Part shown: positions 8,580-16,636 of the stretch, in pieces | Layout of the letters: each line of letters begins with the position of its first letter | How positions within the stretch are numbered: position 1 is the first letter of the stretch | From: Halomonas korlensis | GTDB taxonomy: Bacteria; Pseudomonadota; Gammaproteobacteria; Pseudomonadales; Halomonadaceae | DNA length: 64,000 nt | Assembly (NCBI RefSeq): GCF_900116705.1 | Contig: NZ_FPBP01000003.1 | Location: forward strand, 62,001-126,000 | Direction of reading: 5' to 3' | Position numbers and translations under genes: made by a program | The notes under the pieces: generated by a model | The model's database searches: none | Told to the model about the DNA's origin: nothing | What the model saw: only the letters and a program-made list of their open reading frames with translations

Positions 8580-10061
8580 TTAACTGGTTTCGCGCCGGGC
8601 GATGTTGTAGTAGCGAACCTCCTGGTACTCCTCTAGGCCCTCATGGCTTCCCTCACGACCCAGCCCCGACTGTTTCATGCCTCCGAATGGCGCGGCAGGG
8701 TTCGAGGGTACGCCATTGTTGATACCGACCAGACCGGTCTCCAGCGTATCAGCCACGTTGAGTGCTCGATCGAGGTTTTCGGTGAAGACATAGCTGGCTA
8801 AGCCGAACGGCGTGTCGTTGGCTCGCTGGAGCACTTCCTCCTGGGAGGAGAAACGAGAAATGGCGGCGATCGGTCCAAAGATTTCGGTGTTGGCGATTTC
8901 CGCCTCGGCTGGAACCCGATCAAGCACCGTCCCCTCGAAGAAGTACCCGGCTCCCTCGGGAGTACGGCCACCGGCTCTCAGCTCGGCACCGTGAGCCACA
9001 GCGTCATCGACCAGATGCTGGAACTTGTTTACCGCTGCTCGGTTGATTGCTGGCCCCAGACCCACACTTTCGGCAATCGAGTTGCCAAGCACGACCTGGG
9101 ACATCTTTTCACTCAACGCCTCGACGAAGGCATCGGCAATCCCATCCTGGACATAGATACGGTTCGCCGCGACGCAAGATTGCCCGCCATTGCGGAGTTT
9201 GGCCAGCATGGTTCCCTCAACCGCGCGATCAAGGTCGGCGTCGTCGAATACCAGCAGCGGTGCGTTGCCGCCGAGTTCCATCGAGCTTTTCACGATATTC
9301 TTCGCGGCGAGGCCCATCAGCGTGCTGCCGACGGAGGTGGATCCAGTGAAAGAGATCTTCCGAACGCGTGGGTCCGCGAGTACTGCCTCGCTGAAGGCCG
9401 ACGACTGGGTTGTCGTGACTACACGCATCAGTCCCTTGGGCACCCCGGCTTCGGCCAGCAGGTCAACCGTCAGCAGCGTGGTCAGCGGAGTGAGCCCCGC
9501 CGGCTTGATCACCGATGCGCAACCCGCCGCGATGGCAGGGGCGATCTTGCGGGTGATCATGGCCATCGGAAAATTCCAAGGAGCAATGAGCAGCGACAGG
9601 CCTATCGGAACTCGCTTCGTCAGAATCGTCGAACCACCGACTGGATTCTCACGGTAGCCACCGGCCGGGCGCAGTAACTCTTCCGCGTACCACCTGACAT
9701 AATCGGCGGCGTACTGCACTTCCCCTTGAGCCTCAGCGAAGGTCTTGCCCATCTCGCGAGAGATGACAAAGGCGAGCCGCTCTTTGTTCGCGATGAGCAA
9801 GACGTAGGCGTTATGCAGCGTATCAGAGCGGTGGCGAGGGGTGGTTTTCGCCCAGGCCCGCCCGGCTTCGTCGGCAATGGCGACCTCGGCAATCGCCTCT
9901 TCTGGAGACATGCTCTTGAGAGTGGCGATACGCTCCTCGGTGGAGGGGTCGAGTACCGCGAACTCCTTCTCGCCCGGCTCGTGGTTGGTGTAACCCGGAA
10001 GGCTTCGCAGCGCCGCGTCCGAGGCATCGAGACGCTCGGCGGAGGGTTTGGGTAACGTCAT
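8580..10061 (-). CDS. NAD(P)-dependent aldehyde dehydrogenase, succinate-semialdehyde dehydrogenase-like
   Basis: An aldehyde dehydrogenase of about 493 residues. Visible blocks are the cofactor/oxyanion segment APWNFPMAMITRKIAPAIAAGC, ISFTGSTSVGSTLM, the general-base Glu in MELGGNAPLLVFDDADLD (about residue 262) and the nucleophilic Cys in NGGQSCVAANR (about residue 296). The C-terminal GGMKQSGLGREGSHEGLEEY resembles GabD-type enzymes, which oxidise semialdehydes to dicarboxylic acids. The ATG at 10061 has AGGAG upstream at slightly long spacing; the ATG at 10082 has no such site. It follows the aminotransferase gene closely, consistent with oxidising that enzyme's aldehyde product. Exact substrate unknown. 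Confidence 0.92.
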   Translation of the reverse strand: MTLPKPSAERLDASDAALRSLPGYTNHEPGEKEFAVLDPSTEERIATLKSMSPEEAIAEVAIADEAGRAWAKTTPRHRSDTLHNAYVLLIANKERLAFVISREMGKTFAEAQGEVQYAADYVRWYAEELLRPAGGYRENPVGGSTILTKRVPIGLSLLIAPWNFPMAMITRKIAPAIAAGCASVIKPAGLTPLTTLLTVDLLAEAGVPKGLMRVVTTTQSSAFSEAVLADPRVRKISFTGSTSVGSTLMGLAAKNIVKSSMELGGNAPLLVFDDADLDRAVEGTMLAKLRNGGQSCVAANRIYVQDGIADAFVEALSEKMSQVVLGNSIAESVGLGPAINRAAVNKFQHLVDDAVAHGAELRAGGRTPEGAGYFFEGTVLDRVPAEAEIANTEIFGPIAAISRFSSQEEVLQRANDTPFGLASYVFTENLDRALNVADTLETGLVGINNGVPSNPAAPFGGMKQSGLGREGSHEGLEEYQEVRYYNIARRETS

Positions 10062-10086
10062 CGCGCTATGTTCTCCTGGCATTGGC

Positions 10087-11355
10087 TTAGGCAGTCACTT
10101 GGGTCGCGCCCGTTTTGAGAGAGTCGAGTACGGTGCTAATCGCACCCACAAGGTCACGCAGTTCCTGGTCGGTAAGAATGAAGGGCGGGCTGATCTGAAT
10201 GCTGTTCCCGCGTAGTGGTCGGGTAATGAAGCCTTGCTCAATCATTTTGTCGGTCACGAACTCGGCATTTACCTCGTCAGAGAGCTCGATGCCACCCAAA
10301 AAGCCCCCCACGCGAGTGGCCTTCACCAAATCGTGAGTTTCGAGCGTCTTCAATTCAGCAGCGAGTACCTGCTCAAGCGCTGCCGAGCGGGCTACCAAGC
10401 GCTCACGTTCAAGTATTTCTAGATTTTTCAGCGCAAGGGCTGCCGTGACTGGATGCCCCGAGTAAGTAGTGCCGTGGCGGTAGGTGGGCGAGCCCGTCCC
10501 GTTTTCGAAGAAAGGCCACCATACGCGAGGTGCGACGAGGATGCCGCCGAGTGCGGCATAGCCCGAGGTAACCCCCTTTGCGAAGGTAACGATATCTGGC
10601 TGCAGCTGGTAGCGGGTTGAAGCGAACATCACGCCGGTTCGACCGAATCCGGTGATCACCTCATCCGCGATAAACAGAATGTCATTCTCGTGACAGAGGC
10701 GCTGTATCTCCTGGAAGTAGCCTGGCTGGGGTGGATGGACGCCACCGGTACCCATCACCGGCTCGGCGATGTAAGCCGCGATCTTGTCCGCCCCGATGCG
10801 CTCGATCGCAGCGGCAAACGCTCCTGCATCGTGTTTCTCGACGCGTTCCGTGCCGTCGACGAGGGAGTCGGTCCCGTAGCCCTCACGGTTGAAGTCGAGT
10901 CCGGCGACGCTGGTGCCGTAGGCATGAAGACCGTGGTAGGAGTGTTCACGGCTGATGATGATCGTCTTGTCCGCGCGGCCGACATGGTTCCAATAGCGGC
11001 GAGCGAGCTTCAGCGCGACATCAATCGAATCGGAACCGCCGCTGTTGAGGATGACCTTGGCGTCGTCGATCGGTGCGATGCTTTGCAGCTTCTCTGAGAG
11101 CTCAATGGCCCGATCGTTCGTATAGCGGCCAAAGACATGATAGGCCTCGAGTGTCTTCATCTGTTCATAAGCGACCTGGGCCATCTCTTCGCGTCCATGC
11201 CCGATGTTCGCGTACCACAGCGAGGCTGTCCCATCGAGTAGGCGGGCGCCGGTATCGGTAGTGAGGTAGGCGCCATCAGCGGATACGACCTTGATCTGTC
11301 GACCGATCACTGAGGGCATGTGCGCTTGCGCGCTCCATAAGACCGGACTCGTCAT
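10087..11355 (-). CDS. Class III PLP-dependent aminotransferase
   Basis: A 422-residue omega-aminotransferase-type enzyme. It has the LWYANIGHGREEMAQVA opening, NSGGSDSIDVALKLARRY, EHSYHGLHAYGTS, the cofactor-binding Asp231 in ADEVITGFGRTG and the Schiff-base Lys260 in TFAKGVTSGYAALGG. Relatives move an amino group from GABA, beta-alanine, taurine or similar omega-amino compounds to pyruvate or 2-oxoglutarate, giving an aldehyde. It is the first gene of an operon with the aldehyde dehydrogenase, and a GntR-type palindrome lies 33 bp upstream. Together with the oxidase and TRAP importer it suggests amine catabolism. Confidence 0.93.
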   Translation of the reverse strand: MTSPVLWSAQAHMPSVIGRQIKVVSADGAYLTTDTGARLLDGTASLWYANIGHGREEMAQVAYEQMKTLEAYHVFGRYTNDRAIELSEKLQSIAPIDDAKVILNSGGSDSIDVALKLARRYWNHVGRADKTIIISREHSYHGLHAYGTSVAGLDFNREGYGTDSLVDGTERVEKHDAGAFAAAIERIGADKIAAYIAEPVMGTGGVHPPQPGYFQEIQRLCHENDILFIADEVITGFGRTGVMFASTRYQLQPDIVTFAKGVTSGYAALGGILVAPRVWWPFFENGTGSPTYRHGTTYSGHPVTAALALKNLEILERERLVARSAALEQVLAAELKTLETHDLVKATRVGGFLGGIELSDEVNAEFVTDKMIEQGFITRPLRGNSIQISPPFILTDQELRDLVGAISTVLDSLKTGATQVTA

Positions 11356-11387
11356 GTTGGGTACCTTCAGGTTTGAAAGCTTATTGG

Positions 11388-11436
11388 ATTGTTATACAAA
11401 AATACTTGCTGCTTCATTGTAGTTCTGTCTGACAAT
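11388..11436. promoter_or_regulatory. Two predicted GntR/FCD operators upstream of the aminotransferase gene
   Basis: ATTGT-TAT-ACAAA (11388-11400) matches the perfect dyad at 3138-3150 in all but the last base. TCTGT-CTG-ACAAT (11424-11436) keeps the right arm and most of the left arm. Their centres are 36 bp apart and both lie in the promoter region of the aminotransferase-dehydrogenase operon, so paired binding is possible. Confidence 0.55.
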
Positions 11437-11559
11437 ATGTCTATATTGGTTTGGTTTAGCCCTTTCGCTCACTTATTCAGTTACTTGGCGTCCAGAGGTG
11501 GCAACAGTGAAATGCTCCAATTGGAGCGGACACCCTGGTAAGCCACTGATTCCCAGGCG

Positions 11560-11968
11560 GATGCGGTGAGCCTGGTCATCGATTTGGAATATTCCGTATC
11601 CGAGACTGCCCTGCGCCTGAGCGTCGCCCAAAGCTGGCACTGGGTCGATACCGAACGCACCGCGCTTGGCGGGAAACCGACCGGTGACATCAAGATCGAA
11701 CCCTTCGCCAATGCCGCCTATGTGCATCAGCGCATCGGTGGCTTCAACGAGAGTGGCGGTGCGGCGACGTTATCGGTGGACGATCCGCCAACGGATATCG
11801 GCTTGACCTCCCTTGGTGTGAGGGGATCACACTTAATGACAGGGCGCTGGCCCTGCATGGCTCGGTCGGCTGGCGGCTTGCCTTGGGAGACATGACGCCC
11901 CAAAGCACCCACGCTTTTGCCCATGTCGCGCCATTTACCGTCTCGGGCACGCCCCTCGACCGCGATGC
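11560..11968 (+). pseudogene. Autotransporter beta-barrel domain fragment, frameshifted
   Basis: The plus strand encodes recognisable autotransporter barrel sequence: LEYSVSETALRLSVAQSW, then RTALGG, IKIEPFANAAYVHQ, RIGGFNESGGAATLSV and IGLTSLGVRGS. Near 11830 the frame must change by one base to continue as LNDRALALHGSVGWRLALGD followed by APFTVSGTPLDRDAVV. These are the EPFA-LAYVH, GF-E-GGAAAL, GWRHAFGD and P-ARDA blocks of the C-terminal translocator barrel. The passenger, the barrel start and the final strands are missing and the frame is broken, so this is a decayed remnant. It runs directly into SRAP-like sequence at about 11970. Confidence 0.75.
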
Positions 11969-11971
11969 GGT

Positions 11972-12241
11972 GGTGTCTGGGCCGAGCGGGCGGATGGTTC
12001 GCCCGGCTGTGCAGTCATCACCGAGCCGCCACGCGCGTGAGCCAAGAAGATTATTTCGCGCATGCCGTTGACCTTAGATGCCGAAAGCCTGGCGTCGTGG
12101 CTCGACCCTGACCTGACCGACCGCGAGACGATCCGCCAGGTGGCACATCATCTGGACGTGGGATTGATCACGCATTGGCCGGTGAGAACACAGGTGAACC
12201 GCCCGAGGATAGAGGTGGCTGAGCTGCTTACCCCTATGTGA
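11972..12241 (+). pseudogene. SRAP/YedK (HMCES-like) protein, C-terminal fragment with internal stop
   Basis: One frame reads GVWAERADGSPGCAVITE, an in-frame TGA at 12038-12040, then ISRMPLTLDAESLASWLDPD and further sequence ending in PVRTQVNRPRIEVAELLTP. The RMPL-L-E-WLDP block and the PV-T-VN tail are typical of the C-terminal half of SRAP proteins, which form DNA-protein crosslinks with abasic sites in single-stranded DNA. The N-terminal half with the catalytic Cys2 is absent. The fragment joins the autotransporter remnant without a boundary gap, implying a past deletion that fused two unrelated genes. Confidence 0.75.
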
Positions 12242-12779
12242 GGGCGCCGCTGCCTAATTTGAAATCAGTGAGTAAAAACCTATTCAGCGATGTGCTCCAG
12301 CCACAAAGGAGTACCTCGGCAGGCAGTTTCGACTTGTACCGGTGTGCCGTTTGCTTGAAGTGTTCCATGGCTTCACTCACATCCGTCTCAGTCTTGAGTT
12401 GGAATATGAATATCTTGTAGGGAGCATCTGACTGCAGGAGCTTAGTGAAATCCTTCATGATCCAGCTCATCTTTGTGTCAGACATCTCGATTTCCATGGC
12501 CAAGACCACTTCCTGGAGGTGGCCTTCATCGTCGAATTTCCTCCATACGAAATCGTAAAGCCATTCTCCGGCACCGGTCTTGTAGGAAGGACGCGAACGA
12601 TATCCTAACTTCTCTCCCTCGTCTCTGAAGCGGGCTTTGATCGCTGAGTTCTTGTCTGGGCTGCGCCATATCTGTCGCTTCCATAATGACTCATCGCCTT
12701 CGGCTAGCGCCGCATCCCGCTTTGCATCGAGAGCTATGTTTTGGATGTCGAGCATCCACTCCTTGAACTGGTCGATCAT
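12234..12779 (-). CDS. Uncharacterised protein with possible PD-(D/E)XK-like core
   Basis: A 181-residue protein of no family I recognise. It is charged, lacks a signal peptide or membrane segment, and is intact. Residues 72-98 show E72, D76 in EWLYDFVW and an acidic pair in VVLAMEIEMS (E96 and E98), followed by DFTKLL and YKIFIFQ. That order (acidic residue, strand with E-x-E, DF-KLL helix, KIFIF strand) resembles restriction-endonuclease-like folds, although the usual Lys of E-x-K is Glu here, so nuclease activity is only a guess. Its ATG overlaps the stop of a umuC remnant by 4 bp, suggesting it was once translated behind a complete umuC. Confidence 0.7.
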   Translation of the reverse strand: MIDQFKEWMLDIQNIALDAKRDAALAEGDESLWKRQIWRSPDKNSAIKARFRDEGEKLGYRSRPSYKTGAGEWLYDFVWRKFDDEGHLQEVVLAMEIEMSDTKMSWIMKDFTKLLQSDAPYKIFIFQLKTETDVSEAMEHFKQTAHRYKSKLPAEVLLCGWSTSLNRFLLTDFKLGSGALT

Positions 12780-13033
12780 ATTTTCTTCTCAGTTTTCCAA
12801 TCAGCGTTGGGCGAGGACAACGCATCCCACCTCGTTGCCCATCTCGGTGCGCGGTTCGCACACCGCAGATGCCAAGCAGCTTTCTTATTAGGTAGGCCTA
12901 ATTTTATCGTACCACGTCCCATCTTCTGATTCAGGTCGTCCATCGCAGCCATCCGCCTAGCGCTGCACTCGCACTTGGCCTCGCTTTGTGCCGAATCGAG
13001 TAAGGAGAGCTGTTGCCCGTTGGCATCGATCAC
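12776..13033 (-). pseudogene. 3'-terminal fragment of a second umuC
   Basis: About 85 residues correspond to the C-terminus of UmuC: QQLSLLDS, then RRMAAMDDLNQKMGRGTIKL and KAAWHLRCANRAPRWATRWD. The same segment of the intact umuC in this window reads [19 protein letters not shown] ... [22 protein letters not shown], so the two are homologous but clearly diverged. All polymerase catalytic parts are missing; homology stops near 13045, where unrelated sequence begins. It is a leftover of a second polymerase locus. Confidence 0.85.
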
Positions 13034-13346
13034 GCTGTGGAGCGAGGTGTTTCCCAGTGCTGAGGAGAGCGGTTATTTGCTCCGTCGTCGTTATGACACC
13101 GCGAAGTCACCTAACACCAAACTCAATAGCAAGAACTGTCCTCGACTGAAGCTGGGCAACCCGGTTCTGATGTGGAAGCTTACAGACACTGATGAGCTGC
13201 TGGACTTCATCAACTGGTAAAGGCCTCATCGGGTGATAATGTCCTGGTCCAACTCAGGTGGAACATTCCACACCCAACGTCGAAGAGCCCTTTCTTTGCG
13301 CTTCCCTGGCTTTCGGAGAACGTCGAGTTTCATACTTCATCCTTGT
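13034..13346. other. Gap upstream of the umuC fragment with no recognised gene
   Basis: No known gene is visible in these 313 bp. On the plus strand an open frame ends at 13220 with a Lys/Leu-rich tail (LKLGNPVLMWKLTDTDELLD), but its upstream part runs antisense to the umuC fragment, and I do not recognise it. Given the surrounding fragments this is probably more gene debris. Confidence 0.35.
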
Positions 13347-14072
13347 TTATAAACCCAGGTAGGCTTTCTTTATCATTTCATTGTCCTGCAGCGCGTGGGA
13401 AGGGCCATCCAGCACCTGATAACCATTTTCCAGCACATAGGCCCGGTCGCTAACCTGCAGTACCTGTTTGACGTTCTGTTCGACCAACAGGATGGGCATG
13501 CCGGTATCGGCGACCCGTCGAATCGCCGCCATCACATCCTTGACCAGCAGGGGCGACAATCCCAGGCTGGGTTCATCCAATAACAGCATCTTGGGGCCGA
13601 GCATCAACGCGCGAGCAATGGCCACCATCTGCTGTTGCCCCCCTGAGAGTTGCGCTGCCTTTTCGCGCGCATACGTCTCGAGATCAGGAAACAGGGTGTG
13701 CACCTTTTCCAGATTCTCGTCTCGATGCTCCCGTGCCGAGGGGAGTGATGCCCCCAACAGCAGGTTATCGTGCACTGTCATGTTGCCGAACAACTGGCGG
13801 CCCATCGGGACGTGGGCGAGTCCGAGTCTCGCCATCTCATACGGCTTGCGCCCCGAAACCTCCTGCCCAGCGAAGTGGATGGTCCCCTTCCATGGCTTGA
13901 TCATCCCTGAGATCGCCCGAAGGATGGTGGACTTGCCACTGCCATTGCCGCCGATCAATCCGACCAACTCACCGGCACTGACGGTCAATGAAGCGCCGAA
14001 TACCACTTTCAAGGAGCCGTAACCAAGATCCACGTTCTTGACGCTGAGTACGTTAGCCGCTTGCTCCGTCAT
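13347..14072 (-). CDS. livF: Branched-chain amino acid/amide-type ABC transporter ATPase (LivF)
   Basis: A 241-residue ABC ATPase. Walker A is GGNGSGKST, with Gly-Gly-Asn where LivF usually has GRNG; the signature is QLSGGQQQMVAIARALM and Walker B is MLLLDEPSLGLSPLLV. The C-terminal VEQNVKQVLQVSDRAYVLENG block is typical of LivF. It powers uptake with LivG, LivH and LivM at the inner membrane. Its start overlaps the livG stop by one base. It is the last gene of the operon. Confidence 0.93.
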   Translation of the reverse strand: MTEQAANVLSVKNVDLGYGSLKVVFGASLTVSAGELVGLIGGNGSGKSTILRAISGMIKPWKGTIHFAGQEVSGRKPYEMARLGLAHVPMGRQLFGNMTVHDNLLLGASLPSAREHRDENLEKVHTLFPDLETYAREKAAQLSGGQQQMVAIARALMLGPKMLLLDEPSLGLSPLLVKDVMAAIRRVADTGMPILLVEQNVKQVLQVSDRAYVLENGYQVLDGPSHALQDNEMIKKAYLGL

Positions 14073-14788
14073 CAGTCCTCCCCCAGGTAGGCGGTAATGA
14101 CGCGGGGATCTTCGATCACATCGCGTGGCAGGCCCTCGGTGATCACGCCTCCATTGGCCATGACGATCACATGGTCTGACAGTTCGATGATGGCCTCCAT
14201 GATGTGTTCGACCATCACGATGGTCAGGTTCTGGTCGGCCAGTTGGCGTACGAATCCGATCATTTCCTTAAGCGCCGGCGGGTTGAGGCCTGCCATCATC
14301 TCATCGAGAAACAGTACGCTGGGCCGGACGGCCAATGCCTTGGCCAGTTCCAGACGCCGACGTCTAGCCAGGTTGAGATCCAGTGCCGGCTGATCATGAC
14401 GGTCAGCGAGACCCACCTTTTCAAGAACTTCCATGGCCAGCCGTTCGGCATGCTTGCGCTTGGGCTCCTTGAGGAAGGACGCTACCAGTACGTTTTCAAG
14501 CAATGTCAGCTCTTCGAAGGGCCTTTCGGTTTGAAACGTACGCCCGATACCCGCACGGGTACGAAGGTAAGGGGGAAGACGGGTAATGTCCTTGCCATGC
14601 AATTGGATACGGCCCGATTGGGGCGTGACAAAACCTGTCAGAGCATTGAACAAGGTGGTCTTGCCGGCCCCGTTGGGTCCGATCAGCCCGAGAATCTTGC
14701 CTTGCTCGACATCGAGGGAAACATCATCCACCGCCACCACACCACCGAACGTCACGGTAATGCCCTCAGCCTTGAGCGCGCTTGGCAT
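14072..14788 (-). CDS. livG: Branched-chain amino acid/amide-type ABC transporter ATPase (LivG)
   Basis: A 238-residue ABC ATPase with Walker A GPNGAGKTT, the LivG-specific GIGRTFQTERPFEELTLLENV region and Walker B VLFLDEMMAGLNP. The signature motif is the atypical LDLNLARRRRLELAKAL, without a canonical LSGGQ, as in some LivG proteins. VEHIMEAIIELSDHVIVMANG closes the nucleotide-binding domain. It pairs with LivF. The gene overlaps the end of livM by 23 bp, which makes coupled translation likely. Confidence 0.93.
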   Translation of the reverse strand: MPSALKAEGITVTFGGVVAVDDVSLDVEQGKILGLIGPNGAGKTTLFNALTGFVTPQSGRIQLHGKDITRLPPYLRTRAGIGRTFQTERPFEELTLLENVLVASFLKEPKRKHAERLAMEVLEKVGLADRHDQPALDLNLARRRRLELAKALAVRPSVLFLDEMMAGLNPPALKEMIGFVRQLADQNLTIVMVEHIMEAIIELSDHVIVMANGGVITEGLPRDVIEDPRVITAYLGED

Positions 14789-15719
14789 AAGCTCTCCTGA
14801 TCAGATAACGCGCCGGCTCGCCAACGATTCCCCGAGGCATGAACATGACCACCAACATGATCAGCAACCCGTAAATCAGCATGTTGGCTTCTGCGAAGGT
14901 GGTGCGGAAGACCTCGCCCGAACCCACGAGCAGGAATGCCCCCACGCAAGGCCCCCAGATCGTCCCCCGGCCACCGATGATCGCCGTCAAGGCAATCTGC
15001 ACCGACAGCAGGAGGTAGAAGATGATGTGCGGCTCGATGAAGGAGAGGAAGATCGCGTAGATGCCGCCTCCAAGTGCGGCCAATGCGCCCGAGATCATGA
15101 ATGCCTTCAGCTTCACGGTCGTAGGGTTGATGCCCGAGGCCATGGCCGAATCCTCATCCTCGCGCACGGCGCGTAACTGATAGCCGAACTTGCTGCGCGA
15201 TATGAGCATCACGATCAGCACTGTAGTCGCTGCAAATGCCAAGGCCAGGTAGTAGTTGACCTGTCGCGAGAACAGATCCAACCCGAAGGGCTCCGGCAGC
15301 ACCATGATGAAGACCCCGGTAGCGCCGCCAGTCAGCCAGCCTTCATTGATGGCGATCAGTCTCAGGATCTCAGCGATAGCGATGGTGGATAGCGTGAAAT
15401 AGGGCCCCTTGAGCTTGAAGGTCAAGCGGCCCCACAGGTAGGCCAGCATGGCGGCGGCGACCAAGCCCATCAGGATCGACCACCAAGGCGCAATTTCATG
15501 GTGTGCGGTCCCAACCGCAACGAAATAAGCGCCAAGCCCCACGAAGCTGGCATGCCCCAGGCTTACCTGCCCAGCCCATCCACCCAGGATGTCCCAGGCG
15601 GTGGCCCAGCCAGCGTACAACAACAAGGTAATGGCCACTGACAGATAGCCAGGGAACATCTGCGGATAGAGAATTCCCAGCAGGATCAACCCAGCAAGGA
15701 TGAAGTAATGCTTTTTCAT
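14766..15719 (-). CDS. livM: Liv-type ABC transporter permease (LivM)
   Basis: A 317-residue inner-membrane permease with about nine to ten hydrophobic segments. The LivM hallmarks are GWAGQVSLGHASFVGLGAY, LKGPYFTLSTIAIAEILRL, the cytoplasmic coupling region RAVREDEDSAMASGINPTTVKLKAF and GGRGTIWGPCVGAFLL. It forms the translocation pore with LivH; the substrate class (branched-chain amino acids, urea or amides) is not fixed by the permease. Its ATG overlaps the livH stop by 4 bp. Confidence 0.93.
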   Translation of the reverse strand: MKKHYFILAGLILLGILYPQMFPGYLSVAITLLLYAGWATAWDILGGWAGQVSLGHASFVGLGAYFVAVGTAHHEIAPWWSILMGLVAAAMLAYLWGRLTFKLKGPYFTLSTIAIAEILRLIAINEGWLTGGATGVFIMVLPEPFGLDLFSRQVNYYLALAFAATTVLIVMLISRSKFGYQLRAVREDEDSAMASGINPTTVKLKAFMISGALAALGGGIYAIFLSFIEPHIIFYLLLSVQIALTAIIGGRGTIWGPCVGAFLLVGSGEVFRTTFAEANMLIYGLLIMLVVMFMPRGIVGEPARYLIRRAYAKRAQG

Positions 15720-16603
15720 ACGCGCTTCACCGTCTTGCCGAACAGGCCCTCGGGACGCAGCAACAACACCAGCAGGAACACCAGAAGCCCGTAGGCGTCA
15801 CGGTAGTCCGAGGTGAGGTATGACGCGCCCATGACTTCCACCACGCCCAGCAACAGGCCCCCGGCGATGGCGGCCCCGATGTTGCCCAGCCCCCCGAGCA
15901 CGGTGACCACGAACGCCTTGAGCGTGAAGATTGCCCCTGAAAAGGTGGGAGTGGCGAATAGCAGCGGGATCAGCACAACGCCCGCCGTGACCGCCAGAGA
16001 CATGCCGATGCCGAATACCACCGCTTCGATCCAGCGGGTATTGATACCGACAAGCTCCGCCCCCAGGCGATTGTCAGCGGTGGCGCGAATGGCCCGCCCC
16101 AGCTCGGTATGGTTGAGGACGGCATACAGGCCAGCAATCACTACCATCGTCGCCAGTCCGGCCAGCAGCAGGATCAACGAGAAGCTGACCGCCCCCAGGG
16201 AAACCGTGCTGGAGGCATACGCCACGTTGACCGACTTGGGCTCGGCGCCAAACGTCAGCAGCAGGATATTGCCGATGACCAGGGCAAGGCCTAGCGTGAC
16301 CAGCAGCGAGCTTTCCGGCGGTGCCTCTACCAATCGGGAGAGCACCACCCGCTGCAGGACCGCCCCGGTCAGAAAGCCGAGAGGCATGGCAACAAGCAGA
16401 GAGAGGTAAGGATCCCAGCCAAACAAGGTGTTGAGCAGTACGGCGCAGTACATGCCCAGAATGACGAAGTCCCCATGGGCAAAGTTGATGGTTTTCATCA
16501 CACCGAATACCAGCGTCAGCCCCACCCCGATCAATGCGTAGACCCCGCCGATCAACACCCCGTTGGACAGGTTCTGCAGGAAGGAGACATAGTCGAACAT
16601 CAC
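15716..16603 (-). CDS. livH: Liv-type ABC transporter permease (LivH)
   Basis: A 295-residue permease with eight or so membrane segments. It has the family sequences LSNGVLIGGVYALIGVGLTLVFGVMKTINFAHGDFVILGMY, RATADNRLGAELVGINTRWIEAVVFGIG and KAFVVTVLGGLGNIGAAIAGGLLLGVVE. It pairs with LivM. It follows the binding-protein gene by 33 bp, and the four downstream genes overlap one another, so all five form one operon. Confidence 0.93.
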   Translation of the reverse strand: MMFDYVSFLQNLSNGVLIGGVYALIGVGLTLVFGVMKTINFAHGDFVILGMYCAVLLNTLFGWDPYLSLLVAMPLGFLTGAVLQRVVLSRLVEAPPESSLLVTLGLALVIGNILLLTFGAEPKSVNVAYASSTVSLGAVSFSLILLLAGLATMVVIAGLYAVLNHTELGRAIRATADNRLGAELVGINTRWIEAVVFGIGMSLAVTAGVVLIPLLFATPTFSGAIFTLKAFVVTVLGGLGNIGAAIAGGLLLGVVEVMGASYLTSDYRDAYGLLVFLLVLLLRPEGLFGKTVKRV

Positions 16604-16636
16604 GAACTCTCTGGTTGTGCCATGCAGGATTGCCTA

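Noticed and set aside
12975..13220. An 81-codon plus-strand frame in the fragment region
   Set aside because: Its first part is antisense to the umuC remnant and the rest matches no family I recognise; there is no good ribosome-binding site.
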